Shown here: positions 28,001 to 37,273 of the stretch, piece by piece
Layout: each line of letters begins with the position of its first letter
Position numbering within the stretch: the first letter of the stretch is position 1
Source of the DNA: Glaciecola amylolytica
Lineage (GTDB): Bacteria; Bacteroidota; Bacteroidia; Flavobacteriales_D; Crocinitomicaceae
Direction of reading: 5' to 3'
Length of the DNA: 64,000 nt
NCBI GenBank assembly: GCA_003856375.1
Contig: CP034120.1
Coordinates: 2,356,001 to 2,420,000, forward strand
The notes under the pieces: model-generated
The model's database searches: none
The model's input: the letters and a program-made list of their open reading frames with translations, nothing else
What the model was told of the DNA's origin: nothing
Program-made: the position numbers and the translations under genes

Positions 28001-31000
28001 TGTGTTACATAACCCTTCTAGTTCTGTTACGGACATGGATGTGATAGCGTTATAAATCTGAGTGGTATTCAATTCAATGTTATTATGATAAATCGACACT
28101 GTTTTCCCACTCGTACAATTTGCATTTTTAATGGTGTTAATGTACTCCTGACTAAGTACTTTATTTGCGTGAATTAGTCGTTTATAGTACTTGTAAAATT
28201 TCCCTAGATAAAACTTTTCTTTAGGTGTTTGAGCAAAATATCCCCACCCCATTTTCGTATAGATATAATCAAAATATCCAGCGACAAGATTATCAGTTAC
28301 AAGAAAATAGTTTTCTACAGGATCGTTCGTTACAGGATTTGAATCAAGCCAATTAACGGCAATACTTCCCATATTTGAGATCATCGTTGTGTAGGTTGCT
28401 ACTTCTGTCCACCCATTCCATTGAAAAAGCCCTTTCGTTGTCATTCTAGGGTACAAAAGCGGGTATTTTGATTTCAACTGACTAATCTTTGAAATGAACC
28501 AGTATAAATCATTGATTTTAGAATAATCAGATTCCGGAAGATAACTGAACAAAGTAGCTCCATAAGTATTCATTCCATACTTGGATTCATCCAAATAGTA
28601 AGAATCTGTTCCAAGTTTCTCAATATGATTGGAATAAGTGGTAATATTAAGATTCATAAAATGACTTTGCTCATCGGAAAAAGTAGTCTCTTCTCCAAAA
28701 ATTTCAATCACTTTTCTCGCACCTCTACTTGCATAACTAGTGGCGTTATTCCAGTATTTAACTTTATATGGAATGCATTCCACTCCAAATGGCAGCAGCA
28801 TTACGGCGAATTCACCGTCTTTTAAAGCAAGATAATCTTCAAATGTTTCCGAGTTACAAACGTACCCCTTGAAAACATGGTTATCTATTTTTGCTTTATA
28901 GGTCTTTTCACCATTTCCATTATCGTAAACAAAATTCAAAAGAAAACCATCTGCAAGCGTCTCCAAATGATACTCATTTTGAAGACCTCTTGTGAACCTG
29001 GCTTTTTTGATCTTCGTAACATCCAATTTGATGATACTTTTATCCGGACAAACAAAACTTACACAGCGCTTATCGTCGGAATCCGTGAACTTCCAGTTAT
29101 GAGGAATTGGCATTTCATCAGGATCTTTAAGAGCAATTTGTCCAGAAGGTGGACATACCGGATACTTCATCAGAAGTTGCGAGTTTTCAGGGTAATAATA
29201 TCCTGAAACATTCTCACAAGCAACAAATACAGGCATAATATCGCTCGGAGAATATTTATCAATCAGGCTTATTTCTTTTTTTGTATCAGAATGTATGTAT
29301 TTTTTATATGTCCGATCTGTGCACGAATTACAGAAAAAGATTGATGACAGACCATCGTAATAAGCAATATTATCTTTTTTCGATATGGTGTAAGTAGAAC
29401 CTGTCGGTTTCATCACCAATCCGTTATCTTCAAATCTAATAATCACTTCACCACTAAATACCGCAGTTTTATTACTTATTTGATCTGATTTAAACTTAGC
29501 ATACTGATTTTCTGAGATCTTAAAAACGGGATCTTCCGTCAGTGCTCCAAGATTTATGGAAAACAATGCATTAGTTGAAGTGTTTTGTGCAACAGTATTG
29601 GTATCATCATCCAAAGCACTATAAAAAACAGAAGTGCTTAATGCTTCCTCATCATCTCCGCCAAACCAGCTCACAAAAGCAGGATCATCAATGAACTTCC
29701 ATTGGTGGAGATACAAATCTTTCAATTTGGTGGCCGCCAATTGTTTGTAATCCATCACATTCCGGGTTTGGTTCATTCCCTGTTCACCCAGTTCTTCTTC
29801 TGCAAAGATGTGACGCAAGTGAAACACGCCATGACCCAACTCATGCGCTACCGTTTCACTCAAATCTATCGTTCCGGAGAAAATAAAACCGATATTGCGG
29901 GCCCTCGGCATGTATCCGGCAAGCTCCGGAGTCGACAAACCGAATACCAAATAGTATTCATCGTTGTCATAATCTGTCAAATCCTGAACTCCGTTTACCC
30001 AATCGCGTAAATCCGGTGGATAATTTGACAATAAACCGCTGTTTTCTATCTGAATGCTGGTTGGCCACTCCGAATCAATAATCGGATCCCAGGTTTTGAC
30101 CGTTACTTCAAATGCAATTCCAACCGGATCATAAACCTTTTTCAGTTCGTTCTCTATCTGTGTTTTTTGATCTGCAACATTGAAACCATTAGCTGCAAGC
30201 AAGTTCAGTTTCTTGGTCTGTTTCTCCATCACCTGAATCATGAAAAAACCTACCGTATATGTGATACTGTCAACCGGACTTTTGTAGGTCACAACAACTT
30301 CTACAGGATTACCTTTTGGCAGATCTTTCGGAATATTGAAACGGATGGAATCATTTGTACTTCCTGCCAAAACGGGTAGTATCGAGCTATTGTAGAGCAT
30401 CTTGATTTTCAGATTCTCTTTTTTAAACAGGGATTCGTGTTTATTGATTGCCAATACCACCGGCTCATCGGAATTTGTGCCGCTGACAATCACTTTGGCC
30501 GGTGCGTACCAATCCTGCTGCGTAAACAAATCCGTTGCTTTGGCGTAATGCGATTCAAGCTGATCAAACTGTTTCGTATCAATATCGAACTTTGAGCCGC
30601 TTGTATTGTGTAAACTGATTGAAAGTGGCTTGGTATTGATCTCCGTTGTTTTATTGTCGGGTTCTTCCGAACATTCGGCTGTCGAATTTTGAAGACAGGA
30701 ACTGGCGTAATTTAACCCGCCTGTTATGGCTGTTTCAAAGAGTACGTGGCTGTTGAGGTTGAAATTCGTTCCCTGAAACGGGGTATTCAGTCGTTTTTCA
30801 ATACTGTCTTTTGCAGAGTCGGGGAATTTACACCACAATTCATCCGAGCAAACGAACGAAAAGGGTTTGGTCGTGTTCTTCGAATCAAAATAAAAACGGA
30901 TGGAACCTTTATCGTCTCCTTCAATCAGAAAACGAATGATCTTTTGCATGGCTTTTTCAAAACCCGTAATCTGGTTTGTTTGCCCTCCATTCAAATCGGG

Positions 31001-31186
31001 AAGAACCAAAGCGCGCACTTTATTGTCCTCGCGGAATTTTTGAGTACGCAACAAAACTGTCGGGTTGAAATAAACCTTTTTGACAAATTCAAGAAAATAG
31101 GAATTCTGAGTGTTCGTAGTATCCTGCGCCTGACTTTGAGCAGCAAAAAGTGTGATCAGAATAACAAATATCAGCAGTTTTTTCAT
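25097..31186 (-). CDS. Polymorphic toxin: zincin-like protease, Hint domain, EndoU-like nuclease tip
   Basis: This 2029-residue secreted protein has signal peptide FVILITLFAAQSQAQ. The N-terminal region contains a zinc-metalloprotease-like segment with HELGHGVFHLRH at residues 448-459, followed by the Met-turn-like NVMDY. A long low-similarity region follows. A Hint (intein-like autoprocessing) domain spans about 1574-1706, from CFPAGTKVILADG (Cys1574) to VVHNSC (His1704-Asn1705). The 323-residue tip has helical repeats with NPALL.KF motifs and then an EndoU-like nuclease (about 1865-2029): His1872, KGGH (His1886), HTFFPDGMSWDEIM (1971-1984) and a final RWYDGQKTVF. Hint domains release the C-terminal toxin. 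No T9SS tail is present. The 3' half looks more AT-rich than the 5' end. The EndoU assignment is motif-based, less certain than Hint. Confidence 0.8.
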   Translation of the reverse strand: MKKLLIFVILITLFAAQSQAQDTTNTQNSYFLEFVKKVYFNPTVLLRTQKFREDNKVRALVLPDLNGGQTNQITGFEKAMQKIIRFLIEGDDKGSIRFYFDSKNTTKPFSFVCSDELWCKFPDSAKDSIEKRLNTPFQGTNFNLNSHVLFETAITGGLNYASSCLQNSTAECSEEPDNKTTEINTKPLSISLHNTSGSKFDIDTKQFDQLESHYAKATDLFTQQDWYAPAKVIVSGTNSDEPVVLAINKHESLFKKENLKIKMLYNSSILPVLAGSTNDSIRFNIPKDLPKGNPVEVVVTYKSPVDSITYTVGFFMIQVMEKQTKKLNLLAANGFNVADQKTQIENELKKVYDPVGIAFEVTVKTWDPIIDSEWPTSIQIENSGLLSNYPPDLRDWVNGVQDLTDYDNDEYYLVFGLSTPELAGYMPRARNIGFIFSGTIDLSETVAHELGHGVFHLRHIFAEEELGEQGMNQTRNVMDYKQLAATKLKDLYLHQWKFIDDPAFVSWFGGDDEEALSTSVFYSALDDDTNTVAQNTSTNALFSINLGALTEDPVFKISENQYAKFKSDQISNKTAVFSGEVIIRFEDNGLVMKPTGSTYTISKKDNIAYYDGLSSIFFCNSCTDRTYKKYIHSDTKKEISLIDKYSPSDIMPVFVACENVSGYYYPENSQLLMKYPVCPPSGQIALKDPDEMPIPHNWKFTDSDDKRCVSFVCPDKSIIKLDVTKIKKARFTRGLQNEYHLETLADGFLLNFVYDNGNGEKTYKAKIDNHVFKGYVCNSETFEDYLALKDGEFAVMLLPFGVECIPYKVKYWNNATSYASRGARKVIEIFGEETTFSDEQSHFMNLNITTYSNHIEKLGTDSYYLDESKYGMNTYGATLFSYLPESDYSKINDLYWFISKISQLKSKYPLLYPRMTTKGLFQWNGWTEVATYTTMISNMGSIAVNWLDSNPVTNDPVENYFLVTDNLVAGYFDYIYTKMGWGYFAQTPKEKFYLGKFYKYYKRLIHANKVLSQEYINTIKNANCTSGKTVSIYHNNIELNTTQIYNAITSMSVTELEGLCNTTRTRLVRHLIYPGSENLWLVTNGLEKIVLHILNNTPENDQAELLNNFCTVKYSDELLIQTMADAIDDETCFWGDDYFSEMVGWVTKAYNKYQGNPLKNRYETNQCTQADLEMLKQRICVYNYTGFVKRLGKGIWYTVCSDLGLTAGNNPLKEYLVPDPDKMTDVEFTTSDKIKLTNYSEICFSNVSQSSPRYLDPMEPVFIDDKGNLMDIYAQSKGVLMPAVALYFIEQAAESRTTVAVIQTVVDVVTFVIPGAGPIKLLTYADKLSSVASLTSAYFEDDNPELAKTLGIFSAVLGFADFANTSSVAAKFDKFQDFSTDSQKALVSVKASNMSSVSQESKLDDLLKKFEDKDPDLMAAMGDHNSKEFAKRALVVEESAAISNPAIKSRIRKVINGLDNLGAYANHSFYNALGNKLSSYWGKTQETMGKLYKKANSTQSADLVAEINNQGELIIHQNKVVTTWADIKGSECVDILPASSYKLKNGTSLSDKQLTDLTIYRKNNELICTTAGNCFPAGTKVILADGRVINIQDIQVGDIVASLQESTQTFTKNKVVQLFKRTTTQLTRIVTVKDTLWATPEHPFYTVKGWINAGSLASGILLQTVNGQIPVESILTMDSNCTVYNFEVEQTHNYLIGNGAYVVHNSCSYRKQLLDDGLNPSKVTRLQELENTNPALYAQIKEANLSVSKVSEFLDDFGGNPALLKKFDDGEISVDAWKALEDAKSSIGSSWKTDPTILQKLTGDFAEFSDLKGFLHANPEYFAVWNKVKFLSKKARGNPAMLRKFKEQLDDLAIYNNPSTSSIARRNTYRGHTEGYSNSSGGKGGHFTSDVNTLSNNGKIVIIDNTKPFSLDTPPFSATEINLNSLPQNSKGVSLVDGDNSVYIAQYVLDASQNPTNVISRYRPKSSGSQHTFFPDGMSWDEIMEQFASAQVNPAKVTWGGQSGAWEAVADNGMVFRWYDGQKTVFLKY

Positions 31187-31196
31187 GCTTGATTAA

Positions 31197-32144
31197 TTAA
31201 TATTGGTTCGTGTTGATTGAATATTCCAGCTTGGTGCTTAAAACCCATTTTCTTGCTTGAGTTAGGGCTTCCGTATAATCTCCTACAATTTCACCTGTCT
31301 TATCTACCTGAACAGGAAATCCGACAATCTTTCCGGCCAATTGCTCCATAATCCGGAAGGCACAAAAGATCATTTCATTCGAATCATTGTTCGCAGACTG
31401 GCAGTTTTTGGCTTCATTCGTTATTTCTTTGATCAATAGGTCATAGATCTTTTTGTTTCTCGTATAGATCAAATCAGGAACCGTGTTTAGAACAATCTCA
31501 TCATTGAGCTTTTTGTTCTGAATTTTATCGCAAAGTGCCTGAACTGCCTCTCCGTCATTCAACCGCGCCAGAGCAAGTTGCTGATAGTATTTATCCTGCT
31601 TACTCAGATTTGAGTATTTTCCCAATCCCTTCAGGTAAGAAATATCACCTGATTCGCCCAAATATCCCAGCAATAAGATGGCTTCCTGCCGACCGTTGTT
31701 TCGTTGCGCCACAATCAATCGGATATCGTCTTTCACATCTTCTGTAAAACAACTTTTATCAAAAACTGTCATTGTACGAAGCGCAGATTTGCTGAGTTGC
31801 GGATCTTGTTTCAGTGCACAGTCCATCAATGATCTCATAAGTGAGATGCGACCCGGTTTGTCTGTAACCCGTTTTTCCACTTTTTTAATCAGGAACACGG
31901 CATATTCAAAAGTCGTATTATTGGTGTCATTTACGTAAACGCTGATTGCTTTAACCACATCAACCGTCGGATTGTGGTGCATCAGAGAATTAAAGGCCTG
32001 CTGGTCTTTCCCCTTTCCACTAACATACGTTTTAACCCATTCGTTCGTATTTCCCTGACCATAAGAATTACCTGTAATTCCTGTCAACAAAATCAATGCA
32101 AGCAATAATTGCTTACGAATTGTCCGATCTATTACCCAAATCAT
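31197..32144 (-). CDS. Secreted protein of unknown function in the toxin operon
   Basis: This 315-residue protein has a signal peptide (LLLALILLTGITGNSYGQ) after a charged start. The body is mostly helical, with repeated patterns of about 35 residues (ISLMRSLMDCALKQDPQL; EAILLLGYLGESGDISYLKGL) that recall HEAT-like repeats. It begins 32 nt inside the upstream 1719-residue gene's 3' end with no later ATG, so the overlap is probably real. It lies 10 nt before the toxin gene. A chaperone or adaptor role is possible but unsupported. Confidence 0.6.
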   Translation of the reverse strand: MIWVIDRTIRKQLLLALILLTGITGNSYGQGNTNEWVKTYVSGKGKDQQAFNSLMHHNPTVDVVKAISVYVNDTNNTTFEYAVFLIKKVEKRVTDKPGRISLMRSLMDCALKQDPQLSKSALRTMTVFDKSCFTEDVKDDIRLIVAQRNNGRQEAILLLGYLGESGDISYLKGLGKYSNLSKQDKYYQQLALARLNDGEAVQALCDKIQNKKLNDEIVLNTVPDLIYTRNKKIYDLLIKEITNEAKNCQSANNDSNEMIFCAFRIMEQLAGKIVGFPVQVDKTGEIVGDYTEALTQARKWVLSTKLEYSINTNQY

Positions 32145-35100
32145 AATTCACATTTAAATTGATTCCACAACTAATTCCCAATACGGTGACCGAACCACTC
32201 AATCCACCACTTAGATTTCCTTCCGGTACGGACTTATAATGTACATGTCCGGCGATGGCTATTCCTGCTATTGTGAAGCTGTCTGATTTGACGGCTGTTT
32301 TCCAGTCGATTCCGATGGATGCTCCTGCCGCAAGATAAACGTAGGCTTCATTCAAACGGAAATCCGGTTCGAATTGGAGATCGACAAACGCGTTAAACTT
32401 GAAATAGAAGGCTGCTGTTCCCCGCACTTCGACCACTCCGAAATCAATCCACGGTGATTTTGCCTTGATGTCGATATTAATATCCAATCCAGCCTTAAAG
32501 CCTGTATTTTGTGCTTCAACAAATGCTGAAACGGACAGCCAGTCTTTACAAAGCAATTTTGCAAAAATCGGTTCCTGCTGCGTTCCTGCGCTCACATACC
32601 AGGTATGATTCAACCCGTCAAAATGGAATTTAATCTTTCCACCTGCGCACAATAACGGCGAGGTATTAAATTCAACCACAATTTCACCTTTGAATGTTTT
32701 GAGAGCACTGTAGTAGCCCATAATTCCGGTGGCGGTAGCGATCGGCGGGAAGTTTCCTGAGGTTCCTCCCTTGTTTCCGACTTTTGCCTGAACATACATT
32801 TCCATTGCCCATGCACCATCATTGATAATCACTTCCAGTTGCATATCCAGCTTGACAATTTTTCCTGTCATCGGGATATCCGAGAATTGGAATTTCACGC
32901 CCAATCCCAATTTATTCCGCCTGCAAGGTACCGGAAATGCTGTTGGCGAATCTTTCTGCATGTGATGGTAGGCAAATCCACCAATTCCGTTCAAGGATAA
33001 AGGGATTGGTGTCAATGGAACATTTAATCCTCCGACATCCAGACTGGCAAACCAATAACTGAAAAGTGTCGTATCAGCTAAATCTGCTGCTAATAATGCT
33101 TGCTGAGCTGCAACTGCTGCTGCGTCGTTCGGGTCAACCGGTGAAACATAGTTTGATGAAACCGGCGCCGAGTTTCCGGTTTTCCCGGTAACAAACAATG
33201 CAGAAATGAATACGGATTTCAATTTTTCCGGTTTCAACAATTTGATTTCAACCGAAGCACGCCAATGATCTCCGTAAACAGGATCGTCTTTGGTATGTTT
33301 TAATTGTCCTTTGATTTCGCAAGCGCTGGTTTTAATGGTAATATTCGTCGGGTCGAACTTCACGATTCCACTGAGGTCTCCGCTTTGAATTTTCTCTCCG
33401 AGATTGGAAAAGTCGAATTTCACATTACTCAAAAGCGACGCAAATGCTTCTCCTCCAAGTCCGTTCAATGCATTCCCCAAAGCTTCACTTGCCAATGAAT
33501 TGAGCCCCTGACCCGCAGCCTGATCCAATATCTTCTGCAATACATTGTCCCAATCGATTCCGGTCAGTGCATCTTCAACCAGACTTCCGGCAGTGTTGAC
33601 AATATTTTTCATACTGATGCTCTTCACTCCCTGCACAATCGTATCTCCGATATTTTTAAACAGATCGCCTGCATCGTCCACAATGTTTTTCAAACGGATA
33701 TCTGCATGGACACCGTTATTGATCAGTTCCATTCCCACGTACTTGATTTCCTTGGAAACAAAATCCGTTACTTGCTTGGAAATACCTATTTCAATAAAAT
33801 CAGTAATCTTTTTGGTAATGTTATTCTCGATGGATGCATGAACCGATCCGGTGATTTCACTGCTTATAGCCGATTTAGCTGCGTCGATGATTGTTTTTAT
33901 GACACTCAATGCTGCTTCATCTTCAATATAGGAAGCGGCCTGCTCCTGAATTTTATCAAAGACTTTCTTCAGAACGGTATCGATCTTATTGTTGATCGGA
34001 TCGGTGACATTGTCATTCACCAGGTTCCTGAATTTTCCGGTGGCGTATTGCGTTGCATTGACAATCGGCTGATTCACTCGTTTGATCAAACCATCCAGGG
34101 CATCTTCCAGAATGTCTTTTAAATATTCTTTCGGATCTTTATTGACAGCTCCTTTTACGATATCGGAGTTCAAGGCTTGTTTCGCAACTGTAATGTAGTC
34201 TGTAGCTTTGCCAACTTTAGAAGAATCCATGAACTGAACAAAGAACTCAGCAATATCTACAATTCGTTTCAATTGCGCGTAAGTTCCTTCTGAGATCAAA
34301 GCATTGGAACCTCCCGACTGGTTCAGAGAATCCGTATAATTGATTCCCAGACTATCTCTGAAGTAATCCAGATCATTGCTCAAATTTGCAGCATTTGAAG
34401 CAGTAGCACTCGACATTCCGGAAGTATCCGATGGATTAAATCCGGTCAGAATGCTATTCGGATCACCCGCATTTCCAGTAAAAATACCGGACAGCAACGG
34501 GTTCTTGTAAACACTGTACGCATTCACGACCGGAGCACTGTTTTCGCCGGAAATGTTTTCTGCCATGTTCATTTTTGCAGAAACTCCGAATGCATATGCG
34601 TTGCGGTCTCTACCACATCCGACATAATCAATGACCATGTTATAATCACCGCTTTTCGCAATCGACTGATCATTCAATGAAGCCGCTCCATTCGGGATAT
34701 CAAATCCGATATTTCCATTTCCCCAGGCAGCAAATCCTTGCAAATTGTTCAATGTTGTCTGAAAAAACGGCCAGGCAGCATCCAAATCCATTTCAATCCG
34801 GTTTTTGTCCCGGAATACAGCTCGTGTTATGGTTATATTCACACGTTCTTCTTCACCTCCTGCGGCATTAAACACGAATGCCAGATCAATGAGTGATTCA
34901 TCGATGTTTCCAATCGTAAATCCACTCGAAGTCAAAGGAACCGTATAAGGAAAAAAACGTGCAGTATCAACAACCGGAACCTGAATATTTCCGACCAGTC
35001 TTCCCGAATTAAAGAAGTTTTCCTGAAGATCGATACTTAAATTCGTTGAAGAAGAAGGAAAGGTATTGAATTTCAATACATTCTCATTGGAAAACGGGAT

Positions 35101-37272
35101 TTCAGCCACAAAATGAAGTCCGTTATCATCCACAAAGACCGAATTGGAATCAGTACTTGTATTAAAAAACGACACATTCAACTGTTCATCTGCCAATAAC
35201 TGATTTGTTTCTTCTCCATTCTGAGGAATAATCATATCAGCAGCGTAGAAATAAACTCCTTTCCACAAACTATCAGCCGTTAAATCCCCCGGAGATTTTA
35301 ACTCAGTCAGGTCGATCAGATAGTTTTTAGCTCTCAATCCGAAGTCGGCATTTTCCAGAAAATCGATCTGTTCAGCCAAAAACGAACTGTTGTTTTCTTC
35401 CATGTAATTGACCTGTTGCTGGTCGCGATACGGAATCAATACCGATGAACCGTTCGTTTCTTTGACTTTAGAAGGAAGTTCTACAAATCCATCCAGATGA
35501 AGCTCATATTTACTTTGGTAGATATTGATTCTGGAAGGCTGCTCAACTATAAAATTGAATCCGTATGGCTCTAAAAGCGGAAAGGTAAAGTTGTCATCCA
35601 ACTCTATCAAATTCTCAAAAGCCAGTTCGTAGGAAAAATTGGTGAGTGATAAACGCGTGTACCTGGAACGGATCAAGGGCAAAACATTGTTGTCCGTAAT
35701 TAACGGCAGCTGCATAGAGCATTTTCCTCCAAGTCTGAGTTCTTCGGGATCAATGAAAATACTATCCGGTTGAAAACGCATGATACCGTTGGATGTAATG
35801 GTTTTCGGATTCAGATTGTATCCTGAAAGGATGATATCATCTTTGATCAAACCTTCCACCATGATCCAGAGATTATTCCCGGCAGATTCAAGCCGGATAT
35901 TCTCAAAAGCAAATTCCGGTGATTCATTCAAGCCGTTCAAAGCTGTTTTTCCGGTTCCCGATATCGTATGGGTTGTAGAGTCGTATGCCGTGATCCGCGT
36001 TACATTCACCAGAAAGTTTGCAGCATAAAAACGGTCGATATGCGGTGGCCCTATAAAAGTAAACACATTGCTTTTGGCAATGGTCTGCATTCCCGATTTA
36101 CCTTCAACCTCCCAGGCATACGTTTTCATTTTCTCAAGCCCATTCAAGGCTGCATGCGGTAAGGTATAGTGAATATTCTGTTCGGTTGTGGGATTGATCG
36201 TGTATGTGTTAACAGCAGTATTATTCAAAACAGCATCCTGTGCCGATTGCCCGTTGTTCAATTTCACCAGCTTGTAGTTGTAAGAGACTAATTGTCCCGA
36301 CAGTGCGTTGTTTGGCCTTTTCCATCCGAATAATCCGATATCATTCAGATTAAACTGATATGAACTGTCCGGTTTCGTCAATTCGATTTTACCACCTTCC
36401 GGATAACCGAAATAAAACCAGCAAGGCGCGGAATATCCGTTATTTTTAATCTGGGATTTCGGATAATTTTCAATCGCCTGCACTGTATAAACATACTTCT
36501 TCCCTACTTCAAGCGCCGGATTTGTGATTCCGTAATTGTACACATAACTGTTAATGGGCTCCGACTCCCAAACCAGCAATGCCTGATTGTTCAGTATCGC
36601 AGTTTGAGGGTTGGCAGTAGGCGGCGTAACTTCATACAACTTAATCTGATAACTGATATTACTCAAATCAACCAATGAATTGGAATTTGTAAGCATCCAG
36701 TTAAACAAAAAGTTTGTTGGAGTTATCTGTTCAATCACACTTCCGCAAAGTGGATTGATAATCGTTGGAGGATCACTTAATGCCAATCGCACAGGAATAC
36801 ATGTTTCATGCGAAAGCGGCACATTCTGCTGGTAATCCATGATCGTGAAACAGATCGTGTAGTCTCCTTCGGGAAGACGTCCGTTGACTTCCAGTTGCTG
36901 GCGTGAAATCCCGGAAAAATTCAAATTGTTAAAATCAAAAACACTGGAAATATCAGCCCCGAATAAGGTTGAAGGCATTCCGGCAGTTAATGTAATAGGC
37001 ATCGAAGGCCTGGAGTTTGGCAAACTCGTAATCGTTAATCCCGGTCCTGTGATCTTCATCTTCAGATATACATCTCTTTGAGCAACAGACATATCATTCA
37101 GCTGGAGCAACACACTCAATTTCGGGCTCATCGCCGAATAGAAATCCTCAAAATAAATGGAGCAAGGTCCAAGTATCACAGGATTTACCACCGTTGGATA
37201 GACCTGACCCTGTACCGAATTTTGCAGGCACAACAGTACTGTGAAGACTAAGATAAAACGTTTGAACAGCAT
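32113..37272 (-). CDS. Giant secreted protein with TANFOR-like N-terminal domain
   Basis: This 1719-residue protein has a signal peptide (ILVFTVLLCLQNSVQGQ). Residues about 25-165 resemble the TANFOR domain of Bacteroidota: a cysteine-containing start, LQLNDMSVAQRDVYLKMKITGPGL, PITLTAGMPSTLFGADI and LPEGDYTICFTIMDY. Fibronectin-III-like domains follow, then a long beta-rich part. A helical amphipathic region (about 1030-1290) with repeats such as ILEDALDGLIKRV and KITDFIEIGISKQVTDF comes next, and a C-terminal beta-rich part ends it. No T9SS sorting tail was seen. It is in the toxin operon, 1 nt after the type B PKD gene. Possible roles are scaffold or shaft of a surface structure; this is inference. 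Confidence 0.6.
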   Translation of the reverse strand: MLFKRFILVFTVLLCLQNSVQGQVYPTVVNPVILGPCSIYFEDFYSAMSPKLSVLLQLNDMSVAQRDVYLKMKITGPGLTITSLPNSRPSMPITLTAGMPSTLFGADISSVFDFNNLNFSGISRQQLEVNGRLPEGDYTICFTIMDYQQNVPLSHETCIPVRLALSDPPTIINPLCGSVIEQITPTNFLFNWMLTNSNSLVDLSNISYQIKLYEVTPPTANPQTAILNNQALLVWESEPINSYVYNYGITNPALEVGKKYVYTVQAIENYPKSQIKNNGYSAPCWFYFGYPEGGKIELTKPDSSYQFNLNDIGLFGWKRPNNALSGQLVSYNYKLVKLNNGQSAQDAVLNNTAVNTYTINPTTEQNIHYTLPHAALNGLEKMKTYAWEVEGKSGMQTIAKSNVFTFIGPPHIDRFYAANFLVNVTRITAYDSTTHTISGTGKTALNGLNESPEFAFENIRLESAGNNLWIMVEGLIKDDIILSGYNLNPKTITSNGIMRFQPDSIFIDPEELRLGGKCSMQLPLITDNNVLPLIRSRYTRLSLTNFSYELAFENLIELDDNFTFPLLEPYGFNFIVEQPSRINIYQSKYELHLDGFVELPSKVKETNGSSVLIPYRDQQQVNYMEENNSSFLAEQIDFLENADFGLRAKNYLIDLTELKSPGDLTADSLWKGVYFYAADMIIPQNGEETNQLLADEQLNVSFFNTSTDSNSVFVDDNGLHFVAEIPFSNENVLKFNTFPSSSTNLSIDLQENFFNSGRLVGNIQVPVVDTARFFPYTVPLTSSGFTIGNIDESLIDLAFVFNAAGGEEERVNITITRAVFRDKNRIEMDLDAAWPFFQTTLNNLQGFAAWGNGNIGFDIPNGAASLNDQSIAKSGDYNMVIDYVGCGRDRNAYAFGVSAKMNMAENISGENSAPVVNAYSVYKNPLLSGIFTGNAGDPNSILTGFNPSDTSGMSSATASNAANLSNDLDYFRDSLGINYTDSLNQSGGSNALISEGTYAQLKRIVDIAEFFVQFMDSSKVGKATDYITVAKQALNSDIVKGAVNKDPKEYLKDILEDALDGLIKRVNQPIVNATQYATGKFRNLVNDNVTDPINNKIDTVLKKVFDKIQEQAASYIEDEAALSVIKTIIDAAKSAISSEITGSVHASIENNITKKITDFIEIGISKQVTDFVSKEIKYVGMELINNGVHADIRLKNIVDDAGDLFKNIGDTIVQGVKSISMKNIVNTAGSLVEDALTGIDWDNVLQKILDQAAGQGLNSLASEALGNALNGLGGEAFASLLSNVKFDFSNLGEKIQSGDLSGIVKFDPTNITIKTSACEIKGQLKHTKDDPVYGDHWRASVEIKLLKPEKLKSVFISALFVTGKTGNSAPVSSNYVSPVDPNDAAAVAAQQALLAADLADTTLFSYWFASLDVGGLNVPLTPIPLSLNGIGGFAYHHMQKDSPTAFPVPCRRNKLGLGVKFQFSDIPMTGKIVKLDMQLEVIINDGAWAMEMYVQAKVGNKGGTSGNFPPIATATGIMGYYSALKTFKGEIVVEFNTSPLLCAGGKIKFHFDGLNHTWYVSAGTQQEPIFAKLLCKDWLSVSAFVEAQNTGFKAGLDINIDIKAKSPWIDFGVVEVRGTAAFYFKFNAFVDLQFEPDFRLNEAYVYLAAGASIGIDWKTAVKSDSFTIAGIAIAGHVHYKSVPEGNLSGGLSGSVTVLGISCGINLNVNYDLGNRSDNS

Positions 37273-37273
37273 C

